Below are positions 56,927 through 64,000 of a stretch of DNA of 64,000 nucleotides, piece by piece. The translations under genes were made by a program, and so were the position numbers. This DNA comes from Gammaproteobacteria bacterium. Lineage in GTDB: Bacteria; Pseudomonadota; Gammaproteobacteria; Poriferisulfidales; Poriferisulfidaceae. The notes beneath the pieces were generated by a model that saw only the letters and a program-made list of their open reading frames with translations, made no database searches and was not told where the DNA came from. The DNA is taken from positions 159,319 through 223,318 of the forward strand of contig JAPPLD010000020.1 of assembly GCA_028819565.1 (NCBI GenBank), in the 5' to 3' direction. Each line of letters begins with the position of its first letter. Position 1 is the first letter of the stretch.

Positions 56927-59900
56927 CTAGCTTGCGGCTTGGGTCTGCATGGAAGTGTCGGATGCGCCGGACCTTCCGCGTCGGGAAATCACTCGCAAAT
57001 GAATCGTGGATAGTGCGGGAATCACGAACATCAGCATGCCCGTGGTAATCATGATGCCGAAACCCAGCGACGCGGCAAAGGGAATCAGGAATTGCGCTTG
57101 GATCGCGCGCTCGAGAATCAAAGGCATGAAACCGAGGAAAGTGGTGACGGAAGTGAGGAAGATTGGCCGAAAACGTCCCTTTGCGCCCTCGATGATGGCA
57201 GTTCGTGCCGAGTCGCCTTCGCGGAGCCGCCGGTCAATGAAGTCCATCATGACCAGAGAGTCGTTCACGACTACGCCGCTGAGGCCGAAAATCCCCATGA
57301 AGGACACTGCGCCCATGGCGATCCCCAGGATCCAGTGACCCATGATTGCACCGACGATCCCAAGTGGAATGACGGCCATGATGATGAACGGCTTGGTGTA
57401 GGAGCGAAGGGGGATGGCCAGCAAGACAAAAATCATGAACAGCGCAATCGCGAAGCCGCGGTAAAGCGAATCCAGGGATTCGATTTGCTGTTGTTGCTCG
57501 CCTCCGAACGTGTACGTCAGGCCGGGATCCGCGGCGACCAGCTTCGCCAGGATCGACTCGTCCAGGATACGGTTGGCCTCATTGCCGGAAATTACGGCAT
57601 CGTCGACATCCGCAGTGACCGTCACAACCCGTTGCCCGTCCTTGCGCCGGACCGTCGGCGGCGATGTGCCCGAATTCAGTCGAGTGACCTGACTGAGCGG
57701 GACTTCGGCTCCAGCCGGGGTTCGAATCAGATAACTTTCGATGTCGGTGATGGCGTTGCGCTCGTCCTCGGGCAGGCGTACGTAAACTCGGACTTCTTCC
57801 CGGCCTCGCTGCACGCGCAAGGCTTCCGCGCCAAAGAAGGCAGCACGCGCTTGTTGTGCCATCCCCTCAAGCGTCAGCCCGAGCGTCCGCGCTTCGGGGC
57901 GGAGTTCGAGCTGGATTTCCCGGATGCCCGGCGTATGGTCGGAACGCACGTCGTAGACGCCACCGATTCCACGCAAGCCATTGACGACCGAGTCCGCGAT
58001 TTCCCCGATCCGTTCCGGGTCCGGATGAGACAGCACGGCTTCAACGGGATTGCCAAGGTCGATAATTTCGCCGCTGAAAACGATGCCACGCACGTAGGGG
58101 AGGGTGCCCACCTCGTTGCGCCATGCCTGTACGACCTCTCCGGTGGAAATCTGCCGTTCCTGTGCGCTCAGCAGTTTGAACTCGACCGCGGCAATATTGG
58201 CTTCCGGTCTCAGTGAGAGTTTGGGTTCAAGCCCTCCGCCTTCGACCCGCGGGCCCTGGCCCACGGTCACCGTCGATCCGGACAGCAGGGGGGGCGCCCC
58301 CTCGGGGCGATTACGTGAAAGCCGTTCGATGACTCGCAGTCCAGCCGCTTCCAGTTCTGTCGCCACTTCATAGGTTCGCTGCGCTGTCGTTCCGTCAGGC
58401 ATCTCAAGGGTGGCGGTCACGAAATCGCCTTCCACCGCGTCCGCGAAAGTCGTCGCAACGATACCGGCCGGCAGCAGGGAGATGCTGAGAATGAGTGTTC
58501 CGATGGCGCCCGCGAGCGTGATGGCGGGTTGGTCTGTCGCGAATCGCAGCCCGCGGTCCAAGGGGCCCTCGACGAATTTGTGCAGCAGGTGATCCACATG
58601 GCGTTGAGTTCGCGAGAAGAACCGGTCGACCGCGCCGGTCGGCGTCCACTCGGGTCCATGCAGGCGAGACAAGTGATTCGGAAGGATCAGCAGCGATTCG
58701 GTCAGCGAGATCAGTAGCATGGCGATGAGGATGACCGGCAATGCGCCCCAGATTTCACCAATGCCTCCAGGGATGAAGAGCAAGGGAATGAAGGCGGCAA
58801 CCGAAGTGAGGACCGCGAACGTCAGTGGAACCTTGATGCGTCGCGCGCCGCGAATTGCCGCGACCACTCCGGATCGACCCTTCTTTCGCTCATGGTGGAT
58901 ATGCTCAGCCACGACGATCGCGTCGTCGACGATGATGCCGATGGCGAGCACGAATGCGAACAGGGAGATGGTGTTGATCGCGATGTCGAGCGCCAACATG
59001 ACCGCCAGGGCGCCGATTCCCGAAATGGCCAGACCGGCCGCGACCCATAAAGCGAGCCGGATTTCGAGAAACAGGGCCAGTGCGATGATGACGAGCAACA
59101 GGCCCAGGAGGCCATTCTTGATGAGAAGATCGACACGCTCCGCATAGGATTGAGATTCGTCATTCCAGATGGTAATGTTCACGCCATCAGGCAGAGAAGG
59201 AGTGATGATGTTCGCGATGTGTTCCTGTACGGTTGTGGCCACGTCCATGACCTTCTCGCCGTCGGCCCGGTAGACCTCGATGTAGGCGGCTGGCTGGCCT
59301 TGATGCCGCACGATCAGGTCGACATCCTCAAAACCGTCATGGACTTCAGCGATGTCGCCGAGACGTACCACCGTGCCGTCATTGCGGCTGATGACGACAA
59401 TTTCTTCGAAGTCCTGCTGGTCATAGCGCTGGCCAAGGGTTCGGACACGCACCTGGGACTCCCGGGTCTCGATGCGGCCGGCGGACAGATCAAGAGAACT
59501 TTGGCGGATCGTGTTCGCGACGTCGCCGAGAGTCAGGCCGAGCGCCCGCAGGCGATGCAGGGGCACTTCGACCGAGATCTCGTAATTGCGCGTGCCGCTG
59601 GTTTCGACCTGGGACACGGCGGAGAGTGCGGCCAGGCTGTCTTCGATCTGGCGGGCCAGTTCTTTCAGCGAATGCTCGGAGACGCCGCCATAGACGACCA
59701 GGCGAATCATGCTCTGCCGGTTGGTCAACTCCCTGATTTCCGGGCGCTCGGCACGGACGGGGAAGGACTGGATGCGATTGACTGCCGATTCGACATCGTC
59801 CAGCACCCGATTGATGTCCGTGCCCGACTTCACCTCAATCTTGACGGACGCCATGCCCGGTGCCGCAATAGATTTGACCGTTTTCACGTCATCCAGTGAT

Positions 59901-60148
59901 TCGACCTGCTCCTCGATCTTGACGACGATCGCTTCCTCGACTTCCTCGGGCGTGGCCCCGGGGTAGGCCATGGAAACCTCGATCTGGTTGAAGGGCAGTG
60001 TAGGCCAGGCCTCCCGCTCAAGGCCGGTCAGCGCCACCAGGCCAGCGAACAGGATGGCGGCCATGAACAGGTTGGCGGCAACGCCGTTGCCGGCCATGTA
60101 GGCGATAGGTCCGCCTGGTTCCGCCGGATGGCCGTTGTCTGGGCTCAT
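56927..60148 (-). CDS. RND efflux inner membrane permease (HAE1-type)
   Basis: 1073 aa; VSMAYPGATPEEVEEAIVVKIEEQVESL; FAFVLAIGIIVDDAIVVAEHIHHERKKG; FGLSGVVVNDSLVMMDFIDRR. Confidence 0.96.
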   Translation of the reverse strand: MSPDNGHPAEPGGPIAYMAGNGVAANLFMAAILFAGLVALTGLEREAWPTLPFNQIEVSMAYPGATPEEVEEAIVVKIEEQVESLDDVKTVKSIAAPGMASVKIEVKSGTDINRVLDDVESAVNRIQSFPVRAERPEIRELTNRQSMIRLVVYGGVSEHSLKELARQIEDSLAALSAVSQVETSGTRNYEISVEVPLHRLRALGLTLGDVANTIRQSSLDLSAGRIETRESQVRVRTLGQRYDQQDFEEIVVISRNDGTVVRLGDIAEVHDGFEDVDLIVRHQGQPAAYIEVYRADGEKVMDVATTVQEHIANIITPSLPDGVNITIWNDESQSYAERVDLLIKNGLLGLLLVIIALALFLEIRLALWVAAGLAISGIGALAVMLALDIAINTISLFAFVLAIGIIVDDAIVVAEHIHHERKKGRSGVVAAIRGARRIKVPLTFAVLTSVAAFIPLLFIPGGIGEIWGALPVILIAMLLISLTESLLILPNHLSRLHGPEWTPTGAVDRFFSRTQRHVDHLLHKFVEGPLDRGLRFATDQPAITLAGAIGTLILSISLLPAGIVATTFADAVEGDFVTATLEMPDGTTAQRTYEVATELEAAGLRVIERLSRNRPEGAPPLLSGSTVTVGQGPRVEGGGLEPKLSLRPEANIAAVEFKLLSAQERQISTGEVVQAWRNEVGTLPYVRGIVFSGEIIDLGNPVEAVLSHPDPERIGEIADSVVNGLRGIGGVYDVRSDHTPGIREIQLELRPEARTLGLTLEGMAQQARAAFFGAEALRVQRGREEVRVYVRLPEDERNAITDIESYLIRTPAGAEVPLSQVTRLNSGTSPPTVRRKDGQRVVTVTADVDDAVISGNEANRILDESILAKLVAADPGLTYTFGGEQQQQIESLDSLYRGFAIALFMIFVLLAIPLRSYTKPFIIMAVIPLGIVGAIMGHWILGIAMGAVSFMGIFGLSGVVVNDSLVMMDFIDRRLREGDSARTAIIEGAKGRFRPIFLTSVTTFLGFMPLILERAIQAQFLIPFAASLGFGIMITTGMLMFVIPALSTIHLRVISRRGRSGASDTSMQTQAAS

Positions 60149-60573
60149 TTTCTCGGGGATGCGCCCTGAGGCTCGGGTGCTAGGATCATGAAGCGCTGAT
60201 CGCTCCTAGTCGACGCGAGAAACCTGCATGGAGTTCGGATTCTAGCATTGTGGGCGCAGACCGGGGCCAAAATCCGTATTTCTTCGCATTTCGATTTGAA
60301 AAACAACGGCTTTTCTATGCACAATAGCGTGCGAGAGCAGGACATGCGCTCCGTGCGGAACCCTGTCGAGCGGAGGGCGGCGCCGATCAAGTCGCGGTTG
60401 CGCGACGAGGGCTGCGTGGACGACCTGCAACGGGTCAACAAGACCTACCGCGGGCGCATGGCCGACGTGAGCGCCTTGTGCTACACCAGCGAAGGGATCC
60501 GCTCTTGGCCGCCCGGCCTTGCGAGTGGCGGACGGGGAGGATCTGCCGACTGCTGTATTTCTGTATGAAATTG

Positions 60574-60598
60574 TCATAACAGAATGATTTTGTTATGA
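60574..60598. repeat. Inverted repeat, operator-like
   Basis: TCATAACA-N9-TGTTATGA. Confidence 0.4.
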
Positions 60599-60990
60599 TA
60601 TACGGTGCGACTTTGGGACATCACGAGCCCTAAGCTTTGGCGACCCACTGGCAATATGCCTTGCCGGTGATTTGGCGCCTTTCCACACCAGAACAGGTCC
60701 GGTTTGCTGAAGTTTCTGCAAGTTCGGGATGGTTCCCTATACATGGGAGAGTCGGGAGGTCGGGATGACATGGAAGATTGCAGAGCGGACGGGCGTTTTG
60801 CCTAGGCAGCGACAGGCCAGGTTTTTCTCCTTTCAGTCATCGGAAAACCAAGAGAGCGGGAGGAGAGCCGAGCCGGGCATGAAAAAGGCTGTCCCAGTCT
60901 GCCGGGCTTGGAATCCCTGCGGCTCATTGTCCAGCCGATCGGTTAGGACAGGCGGGTCGAATACCGTCTTGCCGGCTTGTAGCCATGTGA

Positions 60991-61003
60991 CCCCCCCCCC
61001 CCC
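60991..61003 (+). repeat. Homopolymer tract C13
   Basis: GTGA-CCCCCCCCCCCCC-TACTAAT. Confidence 0.9.
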
Positions 61004-61241
61004 TACTAATTTGCTTTTGTCCGGTTCCCTCAGGCCGTTTGGGCTTGCGGGGGCCGAGGTCGAGGTGCCGCCGGAAGCCGGTGGCGCAAGCCTGCACAAG
61101 AATTCCCATTCGCCCGGGCGGCATGGTCCGGGGCTTCCTCCAACATCCGGCAGCCTGTGCAGGCGGGCACCTTGTCTCCAGCTTTTTAGTGGGCTTTGAG
61201 TCTCGCGCGACTTGGGAAGTGCGAGGAGCCGGGTGACAGCC

Positions 61242-64000
61242 ATGCGAGAGAGACGACACGGACGCGAAGCGCTTCCGCGCGAAATGCCCTTGCGGGAGTG
61301 TGACGGGTTGCCCGACTTCCTGTTTTCGGGGCGTCTGGGGCTGGAGTCGGCGTGGTCGGCGCGCCCGCGTCCGTCCGTTTTACTCGCCTTTCTGCTTCCA
61401 GTGATTCTGGCAGGGCCGGTCTCTCCGGCTGCCGCTCAGGGCCCGTCGGCTGCCTTCGTTGGTGGTAGCGAGGTCAGAAGCCCCGAGTATGATTCAGGCA
61501 TGGATTTCGTTACAGCGGAATTCGTTGTGGAGCGTACGGGAGACACTTCGCAGGAACTGGTCGTTTTCTATGCAGTGAGTGCCGCCGACGGCGGAGGAAC
61601 TCCATACAGGGAGGGCACGACCTCGGCGGACATCGAAGAGAAGACCGGCACGCTGACGTTCGCGGCAGGTTCCAGACAGCGACAGACGATTTCAGTGAAG
61701 ATCAAAGACGACGATGTCTATGAGCCCTGGGAACGATACATGGTCACGCTGAGCCTTACCGATGGGGGGCCTGCAGTGGATACGGCCTACGGGAGAATCA
61801 CGGAAGACGACAAAAGGTCTCTGACCTTCGCCACTGCGATTCGAGTCAAGGAAGGGATGCCTCAACAGGCGCTGAAGATCGAGTTGGACAAGCCCCTTCC
61901 TTACGATCTGTCGGTCGAATACGAAGTGGTGCGTTCACGCCATTTGACTTCTACCGAAACAATCGGAGACGGCGGCGCCACAATGGCGGATCACAAATTG
62001 GTGGGCAGCGAAGGAACATGCAACCCGAACGTCAAGATCCCGAAAGGCTCCCTGTCGGCCGCCATCGACATCCCGATCGTAGACGATCGGGTTCCGGAAC
62101 CGGACGAGCAATTCCGCTTGCTGGTCGCAGCCTGCCGGCATCAAACCCTCGATGGCTCATATTATCCCTCGGTGGGCGAAGGCAAGATAGTCACGATCAC
62201 GATTGAGGACGACGACGTTCCGGGAGCGAATCGATACGTCTACCTGCAGGGGGGGAGTGAATCCATCATGGGTACGCAAGAGTGGGTCGATGAGGGCAAG
62301 AGCGTTCCCGTTACGGCGACGTTGGTCGGCGTGGCTCCCACGACCGATGTGCGGATCCCGCTCAAATTCACCGGCTTCCCGTCGGCTGAAGTAACGACGG
62401 CGGACTACACGATCCCGGGTTTCATCACGATCCAGGCCGGGAAAAAATCCGGCTCCGTGACTCTGGCGGTCAGGGATGATTCGACGGACGAGCGTCATCG
62501 GGAGCTCCTGGCTATCGAAATCAATGACGGTCATGATGACTGGCCAAGCGGCTATGTCAAGGGGGATCGCAGCCGGTTCGAGGTCATCATGAAGGATGTC
62601 CAGGGTCTTGGCGTGCAGTTGAGATCCCTCGGCAAAAGTTCCTTGTCGGAGGGTGCGGCAGACAAGCAGGTCACGTTTGAAATCCACATGGACCGGTTGC
62701 CCAAGGGAGCCCCCACGGGGACGGCGCCTTTCAGCGACATTGAACTGGAAGAGGGTCAGGCGCCTGAATTTGCGCTGAGTTATGGCGGGGGAGCCGCCCG
62801 TGGTGCCGACTACGAATCCGTGAACTCGGTTTCAGCAGGGACAGGGAACACGGACTGCCAACGAGGCACGGGCATCACCTGCACGGTCACGCTCACGGTC
62901 AAGGACGACGATCTGTACGAACATGATGAAAAGGTCACCATTGCCTTGAATCCCGATGGCAGCAAGATTGAGAATGGCGGAGGCTTCACGAAGAAGGGCT
63001 CCGACCTCAGCCTGACCATCGAGGACAACGACGTGCAGCCCATGCTCTCGATCGAGGACGTCGAGGTGCGGGAAGGCGGTTCGGCCGGATTCAAGGTGAA
63101 ACGCGCGTCCGGCGCGAAAGAGAACTCCATCTCCGTGCAGGCAGCCACTGCCCGTGATGGACGAATGGGACAGACTCCGGCGACCGCGGGGAGCGATTAC
63201 GGGGCAAAATCGGGAACACTGACCTTGGGAAGAAATGTCACGCAGACGATCTTCACGGTGGCCACGACCGATGACATGCTCGACGAGCCGGACGAGACCT
63301 TCCAGGTGTCGCTGAGCAATCCAAGAGACACGCAAGGCAATCCCGCCCCCGGCATTTCCGACGGCGAGGCCATCGGCACAATCGAAGACGGCGACGACCC
63401 GCCGAGCTTCTCGATCGCGGGGGGCGAAGCCGATGAGGGCGAGGATGTCGTGTTCACGGTGACCCGGTCGGGGGCGACGGGGAACGCGGCGACGGTCAAG
63501 GTCGCGACCGCCGCGGACACGGACGACGACGCAAATCCTGCTGCGGTCGCGGACTATGAGGCGATCAGTCCGGCGCGGACGCTCAGTTTCCCGGGCGGCA
63601 CCACGAGCGTGACGGTCGAGGTCGAGGCCAAGGACGACGACCTGTACGAGCCGGACGACGAGACCTTCCTGGCGGTGATCAGCGGCGCGGCACTGGCGGA
63701 CGGCGACCCGGGCACGGGGGTGGGCATCGCGGCGGACGGCGGAAGCGCGAAAGGCACCATCATGGACACCGACGAGCAGCCGTCATTCTCGGTGGCGGCG
63801 GCGAGCGCGACGGAAGGGGTGGCCGTGACCTTCACGGTGACCCGGTCGGGAGCGTCGGGCAATGCGGTGTCGGTGCACTGGAAGACGAAGGCGGATGCCG
63901 GGGAGGGGGTGAACTCGGCCTCGTCGGCCGACTACACGGCGGTGACGACGGTGCAGAGACTGGATTTCGCGGCGGGGATCACGGCGGTGACCTTCACGGT
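61242..64000 (+). CDS. Large multi-Calx-beta-domain exported protein (truncated by window end)
   Basis: Open frame from ATG 61242 to the window end, absent from the ORF track; hydrophobic stretch PSVLLAFLLPVILAGPVSPAAAQ, then repeated 'F.V.RSGA.GNAV.V...DY.......L.FAAG.T..T.TV...DD..YE.DE.F.V.L' units. Confidence 0.85.
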   Translation, partial: MRERRHGREALPREMPLRECDGLPDFLFSGRLGLESAWSARPRPSVLLAFLLPVILAGPVSPAAAQGPSAAFVGGSEVRSPEYDSGMDFVTAEFVVERTGDTSQELVVFYAVSAADGGGTPYREGTTSADIEEKTGTLTFAAGSRQRQTISVKIKDDDVYEPWERYMVTLSLTDGGPAVDTAYGRITEDDKRSLTFATAIRVKEGMPQQALKIELDKPLPYDLSVEYEVVRSRHLTSTETIGDGGATMADHKLVGSEGTCNPNVKIPKGSLSAAIDIPIVDDRVPEPDEQFRLLVAACRHQTLDGSYYPSVGEGKIVTITIEDDDVPGANRYVYLQGGSESIMGTQEWVDEGKSVPVTATLVGVAPTTDVRIPLKFTGFPSAEVTTADYTIPGFITIQAGKKSGSVTLAVRDDSTDERHRELLAIEINDGHDDWPSGYVKGDRSRFEVIMKDVQGLGVQLRSLGKSSLSEGAADKQVTFEIHMDRLPKGAPTGTAPFSDIELEEGQAPEFALSYGGGAARGADYESVNSVSAGTGNTDCQRGTGITCTVTLTVKDDDLYEHDEKVTIALNPDGSKIENGGGFTKKGSDLSLTIEDNDVQPMLSIEDVEVREGGSAGFKVKRASGAKENSISVQAATARDGRMGQTPATAGSDYGAKSGTLTLGRNVTQTIFTVATTDDMLDEPDETFQVSLSNPRDTQGNPAPGISDGEAIGTIEDGDDPPSFSIAGGEADEGEDVVFTVTRSGATGNAATVKVATAADTDDDANPAAVADYEAISPARTLSFPGGTTSVTVEVEAKDDDLYEPDDETFLAVISGAALADGDPGTGVGIAADGGSAKGTIMDTDEQPSFSVAAASATEGVAVTFTVTRSGASGNAVSVHWKTKADAGEGVNSASSADYTAVTTVQRLDFAAGITAVTFT

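Noticed and set aside
57092-59899. Long plus-strand ORFs (57092..58216, 58719..59147, 59150..59899)
   Set aside because: Antisense to the well-supported RND permease on the minus strand; low-complexity Asp/Gly/Arg/His-rich translations typical of GC-rich shadow frames.
60242-60577. Overlapping ORFs on both strands (60242..60577 minus, 60248..60568 plus), possible transposase remnant
   Set aside because: Neither translation shows motifs I could defend; left unannotated.
60729-61259. ORFs spanning the C13 tract
   Set aside because: Composition not protein-like on either strand; the frame is interrupted by the homopolymer and there is no RBS/domain support.
63197-63862. Ser/Val/Pro-rich minus-strand ORFs
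   Set aside because: Antisense of the Calx-beta repeats.
1-64000. CRISPR array
   Set aside because: No regularly spaced direct repeats with unique spacers and no cas genes seen; the hairpins at 36923-37209 differ in sequence and are not a direct-repeat array.

Overview
The window looks like a gammaproteobacterial chromosome segment: a conserved housekeeping backbone interrupted by accessory modules. Backbone: TonB receptors, PerM-like/AI-2E permease, nhaA, leuS-lptE, HIT protein, tRNA-Arg(ACG), serS, MOSC, FmdB-like, aspS-nudB, yebC-ruvCAB-ybgC-tolQRAB-pal-cpoB-queE-queC, YeeE/YedE, tRNA-Lys(TTT), bepA and a TusA-like gene. Most notable accessory content: (1) a ~9 kb type III-like restriction-modification island (Mod / OLD-like ATPase-TOPRIM / Res / unknown helical protein) inserted between nudB and yebC; (2) a 3,079-bp IS1595-type passenger transposon (43460-46538) with 25-bp terminal inverted repeats, a perfect 8-bp target duplication (TGAAAGTT), cargo genes and a third internal copy of its right end; (3) a GPP34(GOLPH3-like)-cytochrome P450 fusion (50124-52154) beside a multiply broken Rieske oxygenase and a second P450 remnant; (4) a candidate attenuator/riboswitch-like leader before a TonB receptor, with mutually exclusive hairpins; (5) an orphan SoxY next to a molybdopterin oxidoreductase/FNR-ferredoxin pair; (6) a hairpin-rich, gene-poor stretch at 36923-37209; (7) a large open-ended Calx-beta protein at the right edge that is absent from the ORF track. 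No CRISPR array or rRNA was seen. All identifications are by eye from motifs; no database search was run.
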